Assembly (NCBI GenBank): GCA_910584205.1
Contig: CAJUAA010000047.1
Location: 2,371-27,928, forward strand
DNA length: 25,558 nt
Reading direction: 5' to 3'
Origin: an uncultured Lachnospiraceae bacterium
GTDB taxonomy: Bacteria; Bacillota; Clostridia; Lachnospirales; Lachnospiraceae
Shown: positions 1 to 8,005 of the stretch, in pieces
Layout of the letters: every line of letters starts with the position of its first letter
Numbering within the stretch: the stretch's first letter is position 1
Translations under genes and position numbers: made by a program
Notes under the pieces: generated by a model
What the model was told of the DNA's origin: nothing
The model's database searches: none
Seen by the model: the letters and a program-made list of their open reading frames with translations, nothing else

Positions 1-2
1 CG

Positions 3-317
3 ATATTGGGCGAAATGATTATGCAGGACGGGATTAAGAAAGGAAGAGAAGAAGGCAAAAGAGAGGGAAGGGAAGAAGGAAAAAGAGAGGGAAGAGAAGA
101 AGGAAAAAGAGAAGGCAAAGAAGAAGGAAAAAGAGAGGGAAGGGAAGAAGGGAAAAGAGAAGGAAGAGAAGAAGCGACAGGCTGCATCAACCAGCTCAAC
201 ATCATTCTGATAGGTCAGAACCGGTTTGACGATGTAAAGCGTGCGTCGGAGGATCATGCCTATCAGCAGAAGCTGATCAGGGAACTGCTGCCGGAGGAAA
301 GCCGACGAAAATATTAA
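3..317 (+). CDS. C-terminal part of an Rpn-type (PD-(D/E)XK nuclease/putative transposase family) protein, cut by window edge
   Basis: The reading frame is open from the first bases of the window, so only the C-terminal part is present (about 104 codons) and the catalytic region is missing. What is visible is a highly charged stretch built on an 8-residue KREGREEG-like unit, followed by a short conserved-looking tail (LNIILIGQNRFDDVKRA, then YQQKLIRELL) and a stop. Charged G-x-x-x-G repeats followed by an 'N-R-x-x-D-L-x-R-x-x-x-D-x-x-Y-Q-x-x-L' tail are, from memory, typical of Rpn/PF12784-type proteins of Clostridia. These are RpnA-like DNA endonucleases often mislabelled as transposases. 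The assignment rests on the tail only. A TTG at 6 and ATGs at 15 and 21 exist but are probably internal codons. The gene is closed by the hairpin terminator at 381-422. Confidence 0.55.
   Translation: MLGEMIMQDGIKKGREEGKREGREEGKREGREEGKREGKEEGKREGREEGKREGREEATGCINQLNIILIGQNRFDDVKRASEDHAYQQKLIRELLPEESRRKY
48..167 (+). repeat. Five in-frame 24-bp tandem repeats (GAAGAAGG units)
   Basis: The octamer GAAGAAGG recurs at 48, 72, 96, 120 and 144 (GAAGAAGC at 168), exactly every 24 bp. Each unit encodes eight residues of the type EEGKREGR or EEGKREGK. The units differ by a few A/G changes and the whole tract is purine-only on this strand apart from rare C. The period is a multiple of three, so copy-number change keeps the frame and only lengthens the charged linker or helix. 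Confidence 0.9.
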
Positions 318-380
318 TGTAGGCGAAGATATTGAAGAAGCTGAAGATATTAATGTAAGAACTGAATACAGGAACAGGAT

Positions 381-422
381 ATCCCATGCCGGAGCGCATT
401 GCTCGCGGTATGGGATTTTTTT
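381..422 (+). terminator. Rho-independent terminator after the Rpn-type gene
   Basis: The arms ATCCCATGCC and GGTATGGGAT pair, with a short inner GAGC/GCTC stem, and are followed by a run of seven T. It lies 60 nt after the stop of the Rpn-type gene and separates it from the surface-protein region. Confidence 0.85.
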
Positions 423-561
423 GATTTCTGAGAAAATTACTGTCAACTATTTTGAAAAAATAACCGTCAGATAACCGGTGTTTGCTAAAGTAGCATCAGA
501 AACGATCGATGCTGTATGATTGAAGCGATCGAACATGAATGAGAGGAAGGAGTAGCTGTGT

Positions 562-939
562 ATGATGCTTCGGGAAAAACTGATTCCCTGTCAGAGTCGT
601 GAAGCGGTGGTTACCGTGCTGTCTTACCACAAAGGCATCATGAACGGCTACCTGCAGCATCCAAGGCTGGACGGACGGGAAAAGATCGAGAGCCTGTCAC
701 AACTGATTCTGCTTCTGAACAGTCTGATTGATCTGGAACACTGTATGAACAGTCCGCTGCCTTTTGTCAGTTCTGAATACGGAAACGGAGAAAACACCAC
801 AGTGTTCTGCATTCAGATCCTGTTTCGGGAACATTATACCTGGCAGGGGAGACTGATCTGGAAAAATGGCAGACAGGAGTATGTATTTCGCAGTGCCATA
901 GAGCTGATCCGGCTGATGGATGAGATTCTGGCAGAATGA
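562..939 (+). CDS. Small conserved-looking protein of unknown function
   Basis: A 125-residue, probably cytoplasmic protein with no signal peptide or membrane segment. The start is one of two adjacent ATGs (562 or 565) behind a GAGAGGAAGGAG purine tract. The N-terminal half is helical and leucine-rich. The C-terminal half has a beta-like core with the pattern I-x-I-L-F-R-x-x-x-T-W-Q-G-x-L-x-W, ending in FRSAIELIRLMDEILAE. I recall this 'TWQG...FRSxxELIxLxD' pattern from small Lachnospiraceae proteins encoded next to surface-protein loci, but I know of no described function. It lies 141 nt upstream of the large adhesin on the same strand, with no terminator visible between, so co-transcription is plausible. 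A role in regulating or localising the pilus operon would be pure inference. Confidence 0.75.
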   Translation: MMLREKLIPCQSREAVVTVLSYHKGIMNGYLQHPRLDGREKIESLSQLILLLNSLIDLEHCMNSPLPFVSSEYGNGENTTVFCIQILFREHYTWQGRLIWKNGRQEYVFRSAIELIRLMDEILAE

Positions 940-955
940 AGGGGGATGGGTGTGA

Positions 956-1084
956 ATGAAAGACTTGTATTATGGGAACGGCAGAAAGCGAAACGGGCAT
1001 CATTCCCCTGATGGAGCGCCTGCTCTGAACAGGACAGAAATGGTTCGGATAGAGAAAGAAAGCAATAGGAGGAGGAAACCATGA
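956..1084 (+). CDS. Possible 42-residue small protein translationally coupled to the tip adhesin
   Basis: An ATG at 956, about 9 nt after a GGGGGA purine tract, opens a 42-codon frame whose TGA overlaps the adhesin start as ATGA (1081-1084). The peptide is basic and hydrophilic (begins MKDLYYGNGRKRNGHH, ends RRRKP) with no membrane segment. An in-frame TGA at 953 fixes the start. The overlap geometry is the same as at the real overlaps downstream (8002, 10559, 12758), which argues for translational coupling. However, the last codons simply read through the adhesin ribosome binding site (AGG AGG AGG), so the frame may be fortuitous. No homologue is recognised. Confidence 0.35.
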   Translation: MKDLYYGNGRKRNGHHSPDGAPALNRTEMVRIEKESNRRRKP

Positions 1085-4000
1085 AGAATAGCGCAGTGAA
1101 GAGAATGATCGCAGTTCTGCTCTGCCTGGTGGTATTTGCAGGAAGCGAATTGACCGGATTGACAAATATAGTGGGGAGTCTGGCCGCGACGGATACAGTA
1201 GAGATCGCAGAGCCGGAATATGATGAACCGACAGAGACGTTGGACCTGCAGGCGGAGGAAGAATCCGCAGAACCGGAAGCATCTGAACCGGCGGAGGAGA
1301 CGCCCGAAACTTCCGCGCCGGAAGAGGAAGCGCCTGCACCTGAGGAATCCGGAGATGCCGGAACTGCAGCTGGACAGCCGGAAGAAGGATCAGAGAGCGG
1401 GGTGCCCGCAGAAGAAGGAACCAATACAGAGCAAACGGCAGATGCGGTAGAAAAAGCGGAGGCAGAGACTGCATCCGGCGGGGAAACGGAAGCAGAAGCC
1501 AATACAGAGAACGAAGAACAGAAACCGTCGGAAGCGGAAGTTCCGGAAACAAACCAGGTACAGACGGAAGTTCTGGAAGAAACAGAAAACTTATATCCCG
1601 AATTTGAAGACCGGTATTCGGATGATAAAGTAGAGATTCATGTCAGTGCGGAGGAAGGTGTTCTTCCGGAAGGCGTTGCACTGTCCGTGACTCCGATTGT
1701 GAAACAGGATGTAGAAGAACTGGAGACGCAGGAGGAGATCACTCAGGAAGAGATCGACCTGGCCAAAGAAGTCAATGAAAAATATGATGCTACAGCGGAA
1801 AAGCTGGAAGAGACCGTAGCGGAGGACGATACCAAAAACATTGCAGGATTTCTGGCATATGATATCAGCTTCTGGCTTACAGAGACCGACAAGGAAACCG
1901 GAGAGGAAACACAGACAGAGATTGAACCGAATGGAAATGTAAGCGTTACAATGGATTTTTCGGACGGCTATCTTCCGGAAGAACTGGCGGAGGATGAGAA
2001 CGTATCCATTGCCAGCGTGGATGTCGTACATATGAAGGAAGAAGACGGCGACATACAGCCGGAAGTGCTGACCGATGCAGCAGTTGATACGACGGAAAAG
2101 GCTGAGGTGAAGACGGCAGAGTTCACGGTGGACAGTTTTTCGACGTTTGTAATTATGTGGGGAGATTTTGCATATATTGCAGCTTTTCAATTGGTAACTA
2201 TGGGTGGCGTTGATATCACCGGTATAAGCAATGGAACAATTAATCTTCCTCTTGATGACGATTATACATTTAATGTTGAAGATATAGCTCAAGATGAGAA
2301 GTTAAAACATCTCTTTACGGTTCGAGAAGGAGAAGAGGAATATACATATGTCAAAGCTGAAATTGCAGGTATAGATTCTCCCCCATCTGCGGCCATAGCA
2401 GAAATACGTAAAGGCAATGGAGTGATGGAGTGGAGAAGAACAGGGAGCCGAGACTGGGAAAACAATGGGTCTACAGTGGTTGCGGTTAATTTGTTTTATT
2501 CAAAGGACTCCATAAAAGAAGTTCCTTCCATTGACAGCGCATCCAAAGGCGTACGGCTGTTTATGAAGGATTATCCCTTTGATTCTTATTTGATGAATGA
2601 GCTTTTGGGAAAAGGGCAGGATGATGCAAAACAGGGACTTGTTCGTCCGGTTTTGACCAACGGGTTTCCTGTCGTTTCGCAAAATGGCGAGTCTCTTTCT
2701 AGATGGTTCGAAGATGGAAAAGAAGTAAACGGATTATTCAGAAAAGATAAATTTGACAACGAGGGAATTTTTTATTACAGCTGTTTTGAAAACTATGCGT
2801 ATTTAGGAGAGGGGGATGAGTTTACTTTATATGACCAGGTCGGAACTCCTGAAAAAACGCAGCAGATTACAGGAGAAGGAAGCAAGATCTATGTAAACCG
2901 GGGAAATTTCTTTCCTTACAATAAGATTGTAGAAGGTGAATTTTCTACTGCCAGGGAATTGTATGATGAGAACGGCAACTACTATCGGGACGAAAATGGC
3001 GAACCGCTTTATGAAGGTACGGGGAGACAAATGTATCTGATACAGCCGAAAGAAGGAGAGCATGTGCTGGATTTCCATTTCAGCATGAGACTGGAAACGG
3101 ACTTTGTTCAGGGAACTGACGGATTATATCGGGATAACCCGATGATATACCAATTTAACGGCGATGATGATTTGTGGGTATTCATTGATGATGTGCTGGT
3201 TCTGGATATTGGCGGTAATCATCCGGCAAGAAGCGGTTCAATCAATTTTGCGACCGGTGAAGTGATTGTAAACCAGACGTCTGGTCCGGTCAGAACAACA
3301 ATAAAAGAGTGTTTTGATCGTGCCGCACAATATTGTACAGAGAATGGAATTGAAAAAACAATTTCAAATGAATGGGAAGAATATGAACCAGGACATTTTA
3401 GGTTTGAAGATAATTCCGGACATACGCTGAAAATGTTTTACATGGAAAGAAATCATGCAGAGAAGGATGGAGGTTCCAATCTGAAAGTATCCTTTAATCT
3501 TCCTACAATAGATGCGGATAAGATCAGAGTCAGGAAGGAATTGACAGGAACGGCGCAGAAGCAGTATGCAAACGTAGATTTTGATTTTCGTGTATGGTTG
3601 AAAAATAGTTCCGGAGGCTATGAAGCGTTAACGACATCGGCTAAAGATGATGACGGAAATCCAATAGCGGTTGATCCAGAAACGGGAATCTTTCATTTGA
3701 AACAGGGACAGTCCGCATGGTTTTCCGATCTTCCGGTAAATGCACAATATTATGTTGAGGAGATTGGTTATGGAAAGGCGGGGTCGGACTATACCGTTGA
3801 GGAAACATCATATGAAGAGTGTAACACAACAGATCAGACCGGAGTCAGTGTTACAGGCACGAAGACAGATGACAAATCTGTAAAAGACAGAAAACATGTA
3901 ATTTTCACAAACAAATGTTCTGAGAATGTTAAAAATGATCTTCAGATCACTAAACGAATGAATGGAAATTCATCCGGACAGGGGCCGTTTACAATAAAAG

Positions 4001-5259
4001 TATGGCTGGAAGACCGTACGGGCGTTCTGGTTCCGTACACGGGAGTTTATGAGGTAGACGGAAGAGAAAAAAGTACTTCTGACGGTACGATGTTGCTTTC
4101 TGTGGATGAGACTGCATCCATTCGCGATCTGGTTGCCGGAACCGCATTTTATGTAGAAGAACTTAATCTGGATCTTTCTGTATATGAGGAAGCGGATATA
4201 TCACCAGTTTCCGGGACTTATGAAGCGGATTCCTGTCAGAGCGCTGCCGATGAAGCGGAAACAGTAAGAACAGCCCAGGGAGCAATAACGAAAGGGAAAG
4301 ACGCGCAGGTTATTGTAACGAATGCTCTGAAAGGTGGTGTTGACGGCGGACTGCAGATCACAAAGAGGATGAAGGAAGGCTCTGAGGCTGCAGAAGGAGA
4401 GAAGGCTTTTAGATTTGAAATCCTGCTGGAAAAAGAATCCGGAAAGCCGGAAGCTTATACAGGACCGTATACGCTGGACGGCGAAAAACAGTCCGGAAGC
4501 TCCGATGGCATTATTACAATTCCGGTTGATGGCAGCGTAGTAATAGATGCCATACCAGGCGGAACAAAGTATACGATCCGAGAGATTTTGACAGAAGACA
4601 ATCTGTATGCTCAGCCCGAAATTGAGACCAGGACAGGTAAAGAGACAACGGTGTCAATGAACAGCAGTACGGCAGAAGGAACGATTACTGCAGGCATATA
4701 TACGTACATTACAGTGAGCAATATCCGGAAGCCGGAACCAGCTTACTCCTATGACTGGCAGATTGTTAAAAAAGGAACTTCTGAAGAAGGGCACAGCCTG
4801 GCGGGCGCGATGTTTACTTTAGTACGGAAAACAGATGGGAACAATCCAGAAAAAACCTATTATGGAAGATCCCGGAAAGATACAGGTATTCTGGTATGGT
4901 ACGACAGCGAAGAAGACGCGGAAAAAGAAAACTCGCCCGTTGAGCGTTCACAGATGGAGCCGGGAACTTATACTTTAAAGGAAACAAAAGCTCCGACAGG
5001 ATATGTACTCAGCAATGAAACCTGGACGATTGTGCTGGCATATGACGGTATTACTGTTAATGGCAAAGAAATGCGTCCGGGTCCTGAGAAACCTGAAGGT
5101 GAAAAACAGTTGTTTGAGTATGTCTTTACAAACGAAGCTGCATACGAACTTCCGTCCACAGGCGGTACGGGAATCTTTGGGTATATGATCAGCGGTACCC
5201 TGCTGATGATGGCGGGCATCCTGATTCTATATAAAAGAAAATTTGCGGGGAGGTGCTGA
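1081..5259 (+). CDS. Large LPSTG surface adhesin, probable pilus tip protein (fibro-slime-like plus CnaB domains)
   Basis: A 1392-residue secreted, wall-attached protein. The ATG follows a strong AGGAGGAGG site. Layout seen: signal peptide (hydrophobic core about residues 9-22); Glu/Ala/Pro-rich low-complexity stalk (about 40-175); a region without clear family to about 540; a fibro-slime-like domain (about 560-810) with the hallmark QFNGDDDLWVFIDD at 691-704 and a following LDIGGNH; then four CnaB-like beta domains opening at K819, K958, K1095 and K1230. The last carries the classical ETKAPTGY (E1301) and FTN (N1351) positions for a Lys-Asn isopeptide bond. It ends in the sorting signal LPSTG (1357-1361), a membrane segment and an RxC tail. 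It precedes the backbone pilin and two class C sortases, as tip adhesins commonly do. The ligand is unknown. Codon use in about 2150-3900 looks more AT-rich than the flanks. Confidence 0.88.
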   Translation: MKNSAVKRMIAVLLCLVVFAGSELTGLTNIVGSLAATDTVEIAEPEYDEPTETLDLQAEEESAEPEASEPAEETPETSAPEEEAPAPEESGDAGTAAGQPEEGSESGVPAEEGTNTEQTADAVEKAEAETASGGETEAEANTENEEQKPSEAEVPETNQVQTEVLEETENLYPEFEDRYSDDKVEIHVSAEEGVLPEGVALSVTPIVKQDVEELETQEEITQEEIDLAKEVNEKYDATAEKLEETVAEDDTKNIAGFLAYDISFWLTETDKETGEETQTEIEPNGNVSVTMDFSDGYLPEELAEDENVSIASVDVVHMKEEDGDIQPEVLTDAAVDTTEKAEVKTAEFTVDSFSTFVIMWGDFAYIAAFQLVTMGGVDITGISNGTINLPLDDDYTFNVEDIAQDEKLKHLFTVREGEEEYTYVKAEIAGIDSPPSAAIAEIRKGNGVMEWRRTGSRDWENNGSTVVAVNLFYSKDSIKEVPSIDSASKGVRLFMKDYPFDSYLMNELLGKGQDDAKQGLVRPVLTNGFPVVSQNGESLSRWFEDGKEVNGLFRKDKFDNEGIFYYSCFENYAYLGEGDEFTLYDQVGTPEKTQQITGEGSKIYVNRGNFFPYNKIVEGEFSTARELYDENGNYYRDENGEPLYEGTGRQMYLIQPKEGEHVLDFHFSMRLETDFVQGTDGLYRDNPMIYQFNGDDDLWVFIDDVLVLDIGGNHPARSGSINFATGEVIVNQTSGPVRTTIKECFDRAAQYCTENGIEKTISNEWEEYEPGHFRFEDNSGHTLKMFYMERNHAEKDGGSNLKVSFNLPTIDADKIRVRKELTGTAQKQYANVDFDFRVWLKNSSGGYEALTTSAKDDDGNPIAVDPETGIFHLKQGQSAWFSDLPVNAQYYVEEIGYGKAGSDYTVEETSYEECNTTDQTGVSVTGTKTDDKSVKDRKHVIFTNKCSENVKNDLQITKRMNGNSSGQGPFTIKVWLEDRTGVLVPYTGVYEVDGREKSTSDGTMLLSVDETASIRDLVAGTAFYVEELNLDLSVYEEADISPVSGTYEADSCQSAADEAETVRTAQGAITKGKDAQVIVTNALKGGVDGGLQITKRMKEGSEAAEGEKAFRFEILLEKESGKPEAYTGPYTLDGEKQSGSSDGIITIPVDGSVVIDAIPGGTKYTIREILTEDNLYAQPEIETRTGKETTVSMNSSTAEGTITAGIYTYITVSNIRKPEPAYSYDWQIVKKGTSEEGHSLAGAMFTLVRKTDGNNPEKTYYGRSRKDTGILVWYDSEEDAEKENSPVERSQMEPGTYTLKETKAPTGYVLSNETWTIVLAYDGITVNGKEMRPGPEKPEGEKQLFEYVFTNEAAYELPSTGGTGIFGYMISGTLLMMAGILILYKRKFAGRC

Positions 5260-5289
5260 AAAGGTTTAGGAGATGGTGATTTTTTCAGA

Positions 5290-5316
5290 GGTCCTCCGGA
5301 CCGCATCCATGTGCGG
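5290..5316 (+). other. Overlapping alternative hairpins in the backbone-pilin leader
   Basis: GGTCC (5290-5294) pairs with GGACC (5298-5302), and CCGCA (5301-5305) pairs with TGCGG (5312-5316). The two stems share bases 5301-5302, so they cannot both form completely. They sit in the 123-nt gap between adhesin and backbone-pilin genes. They could affect mRNA stability or processing and raise pilin expression; this is inference only. Confidence 0.35.
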
Positions 5317-5382
5317 AAAGCACAGCACACAGAAGGAACTGTTAATCCTGGGCAATGCCCACAAAAAAGAAAGGAAAAAGAA

Positions 5383-6870
5383 ATGAAAAAGATGAAAAAG
5401 TTTTTAGCCATGATGTTGGCAATGGCGATGGTGCTGGGAATGTCTTTGACGACGTTTGCGGCAGGCGAACCGAAGATCACAGTGAGCAATGTACCTGCTG
5501 GAGCGACCGTAAAATATGAAAAGATCGCAGAAGCAGAACCGACAACACCGCTTGGCTGGAGTCTGGTAGATGGTATTACCCTTTCAAATAACGTGACACT
5601 TGAGGCACTGGCAGCAGTTGCAGGGGGAAATACTGATGCAGCAGTAGGTACGATCAACAGTAAGCAGACGGTAGCTCAGGCAATCCAGAATATTGGTTTG
5701 ACGGAAACAGCAACTGTTACGGGAACGACGGCAGAAATTGCCGGTGTTACACCTGGTCTGTATGTAATCGAAGTGCAGGCGACAGGCTATACATTCACCC
5801 GTATGCTGGCATATGTGGCATGGAATGACGACAACACTGCGGCTGTGAATAATACACCGGTTCAGGCAAAAGGTGCTCCGGATCAGGTCAATAAGGAGAT
5901 CACGGCTGTAGAAGGAGAGGATCATACTTCCGTCAGTGCAGGCGACATTGTTCCCTTCACAGTTAGTGCAAAGTATCCTTATCTGGCACAGACGGTTGCT
6001 AATCCGGTGTTTACGATTACAGATACTGTGACAGGAGGAACACTTCAGGCTGATTCTGTTGTAGTAACGATCGGCGGAGTAACGGCAGGAGCGACTGATG
6101 TCACTGTTACACCAACACAAACTGGTTTTACCGCTGTGTTTGATTATGATATTACAAAAGCTTCGCAGGATGTAGATATTACCTATAATGTAGTAGTTTC
6201 AGAAGGTGTTGATCCGCTGACCAACAGAGTAAGTTCTGAGATCAGTTCCATAAACGGCGGAGATCCCACAAAAACGGAATCCATGGTCATCAGCCCGAAG
6301 GTAACAGCGACTGTTGAGAAGGTAGATGGCAATAATGCAGCATTACCGGGAGCAGAATTTACTCTTTATACAAAAGCTTCGCAGGCAGAGGCGACTCATG
6401 CAGTAGTTGGAGGCAAGATGGTTGCAGTAGGCGATGTTGCAGAGGGAGCTACGGTTACGGCTTATGTAAAGGCTGTAGGCAGTGCACAGGCAACAGCTTA
6501 CAATGATGATCAGACAAAGGCTCTGACCACATTTACCGGTTTGGATGCTCAGAAAGAATACTGGGTAGCAGAGACGAAGGCTCCGAACGGATATTCTCTG
6601 AATGATGCTGCATATGCGCTGACAGGTGCAGTGATTACGGCAGGGACACCTACAGTAGAGCCGATAGATGGAAAACCGGTTCTGGTAACCAGAAATGATG
6701 TGAAAAGTAATTTCACTGTAAATAGTGGCGCAGCTATTGTCAACACGACACTGAGCTCTCTTCCCTCCACCGGCGGCATCGGTACGACGATCTTCACCAT
6801 CGGCGGCTGCGCGATCATGATCATCGCAGCAGGGCTGTACTTCTCTCTTCGCAGAAAAACAGCAAAATAA
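5383..6870 (+). CDS. Major (backbone) pilin with isopeptide domains and LPSTGG sorting signal
   Basis: A 495-residue secreted pilin subunit. An in-frame ATG at 5311 exists, but the 5383 ATG is chosen because it follows AAAGGAAAAAG and begins a normal signal peptide (MKKMKKFLAMMLAMAMVLG, cleavage near TFAAG). Three domains follow: an N-terminal beta domain (about 26-165), a D2-type isopeptide domain (about 168-300; candidate Lys171, Asn281 and acidic Asp214) and a SpaA/CnaB domain (about 305-457; Lys313, Glu397 in ETKAPNGY, Asn454). LPSTGG (460-465), a membrane segment and RRKTAK end the protein. A class C sortase would cleave between T and G and link the subunit to a lysine of the next pilin. 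No canonical YPK pilin motif is obvious; AKYPYLA in D2 is the nearest. It is probably the most abundant product of the operon, given the hairpin that follows. Confidence 0.92.
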   Translation: MKKMKKFLAMMLAMAMVLGMSLTTFAAGEPKITVSNVPAGATVKYEKIAEAEPTTPLGWSLVDGITLSNNVTLEALAAVAGGNTDAAVGTINSKQTVAQAIQNIGLTETATVTGTTAEIAGVTPGLYVIEVQATGYTFTRMLAYVAWNDDNTAAVNNTPVQAKGAPDQVNKEITAVEGEDHTSVSAGDIVPFTVSAKYPYLAQTVANPVFTITDTVTGGTLQADSVVVTIGGVTAGATDVTVTPTQTGFTAVFDYDITKASQDVDITYNVVVSEGVDPLTNRVSSEISSINGGDPTKTESMVISPKVTATVEKVDGNNAALPGAEFTLYTKASQAEATHAVVGGKMVAVGDVAEGATVTAYVKAVGSAQATAYNDDQTKALTTFTGLDAQKEYWVAETKAPNGYSLNDAAYALTGAVITAGTPTVEPIDGKPVLVTRNDVKSNFTVNSGAAIVNTTLSSLPSTGGIGTTIFTIGGCAIMIIAAGLYFSLRRKTAK

Positions 6871-6929
6871 CGACAGGTGATAAGTAAGAGATCTTACATA
6901 AGACAGAACGTATCTTAACACCATCTCAG

Positions 6930-6958
6930 CCAGGGCGGGTCCGCCCGCCCTGGTCTGT
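6930..6958 (+). terminator. Strong hairpin between backbone pilin and sortases (probable attenuator)
   Basis: CCAGGGCGGG (6930-6939) and CCCGCCCTGG (6944-6953) form a perfect 10-bp GC-rich stem with a TCCG tetraloop. It is followed only by TCTGTT, a poor T tract. A partial terminator or 3'-end stabiliser would fit a locus needing much pilin and little sortase. Confidence 0.75.
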
Positions 6959-6991
6959 TATAAAAACATTACAACAACAAGGAGAGCCCGG

Positions 6992-8005
6992 ATGAGAAAG
7001 CACATAATAACGATTTTGTTCAGTCTTTTATTTTTGGCCGGTCTGTCCTTGCTGCTGTATCCATTTGCAGCAAATGAATGGAATAACTACCGGCAGAGCC
7101 GTCTGATTTCCAACTATGATGAGACGATCGCCAGTCTGGAAGCAGCAGATGAGATCGATTATGAGGAAGAGTGGCAGGGAGCCAATGCTTACAATGAAGC
7201 CCTGCGTCCGTATATTCTGCCGGATTCTTTTGCGGTTGCGCAGGCAACGGAGCAGGATGAAGCCTATATGTCGGCGTTGAATCTGACCGGCGACGGAATG
7301 ATGGGATATGTGCAGATCCCGAAGATCAACGTGAAGATTCCGGTCTATCATACGACAGAGGAAGAGGTGCTTCAGACGGCGGCAGGCCATCTGGAAGGGA
7401 GTTCTCTTCCGGTGGGAGGTTCCGGGACACATGCTGTGATTTCCGCCCATCGGGGACTGCCCAGTGCGACACTGTTCACGGATCTGGACCGCATGGAGGA
7501 AGGCGACCATTTTCTGCTGAAGATTCTGGACGATACCCTCTGCTATGAGGTGGATCAGATCAACGTCATAGAACCGGATGATACCTCTGCGCTGGCGGCG
7601 GTGGAAGGAGAAGACCTGGTGACACTGCTCACCTGTACGCCTTACGGAGTAAACAGCCACCGGCTTCTGGTCCGGGGGCACCGGGTTGCATATACGGAGC
7701 TGGAGGATGAAGCAGTTGCGGCTTCTCCGTTCCTGGGGGGCGCCAGCCTCCACACCAGCTACCTCCTGTGGGTGATCGTCGGACTGACGGTTACAGGACT
7801 GTTCATCTTCCTTCTGTACCTCTATGACAGGAGAAGGAACAGACCGGATACATCCCATGCGTCGGGAGAGGATGCAGAGGAATCCGATGAGATGGAAGAA
7901 CAGACAGAAGACGCCGGGGGAGAAGCGATACCGGAAGGTAAAGAGCTGGACCCGGAGGAAACGGAGGAGGGTTCGGAAGACATGGCGGAGAGGGAGCAGC
8001 CATGA
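6992..8005 (+). CDS. Class C (pilin-polymerising) sortase 1
   Basis: A 337-residue membrane-bound transpeptidase that joins pilin subunits through their LPXTG signal. Seen: N-terminal membrane segment (about 5-25), the class C start of the catalytic barrel GYVQIPKINVKIPVYH, His153 in SAHRGLPSA, Cys215 in LLTCTPYGVNSHR and Arg224, which give the full His-Cys-Arg set. A second membrane segment lies near 258-280 and is followed by an unusually long acidic tail (about 290-337). The loop where class C enzymes carry a DP(F/W/Y) lid reads DSF (78-80). The start follows AAGGAGA, and the stop overlaps the next sortase by 4 nt. It is close to sortase 2 in both protein and DNA, so the pair looks like a tandem duplication. 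Which of the two acts on the tip and which on the backbone cannot be told. Confidence 0.93.
   Translation: MRKHIITILFSLLFLAGLSLLLYPFAANEWNNYRQSRLISNYDETIASLEAADEIDYEEEWQGANAYNEALRPYILPDSFAVAQATEQDEAYMSALNLTGDGMMGYVQIPKINVKIPVYHTTEEEVLQTAAGHLEGSSLPVGGSGTHAVISAHRGLPSATLFTDLDRMEEGDHFLLKILDDTLCYEVDQINVIEPDDTSALAAVEGEDLVTLLTCTPYGVNSHRLLVRGHRVAYTELEDEAVAASPFLGGASLHTSYLLWVIVGLTVTGLFIFLLYLYDRRRNRPDTSHASGEDAEESDEMEEQTEDAGGEAIPEGKELDPEETEEGSEDMAEREQP

Noticed and set aside
48..167. CRISPR-like array
   Set aside because: The 24-bp units abut with no spacers and encode a continuous charged protein.
1..317. Insertion sequence carrying a transposase
   Set aside because: Rpn-type proteins are often labelled transposases, but no terminal inverted repeats or target duplications are seen and only the C-terminus is present.
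767..1552. Long antisense frames (up to 261 aa) opposite the start of the tip adhesin
   Set aside because: They are shadows of the Glu/Ala/Pro-rich stalk. The products are Ser/Pro/Leu-rich, without domain or ribosome site.
5311..5382. 24-residue N-terminal extension of the backbone pilin from an ATG at 5311
   Set aside because: It would bury the signal peptide behind a hydrophilic stretch and has no ribosome site, while 5383 has both.
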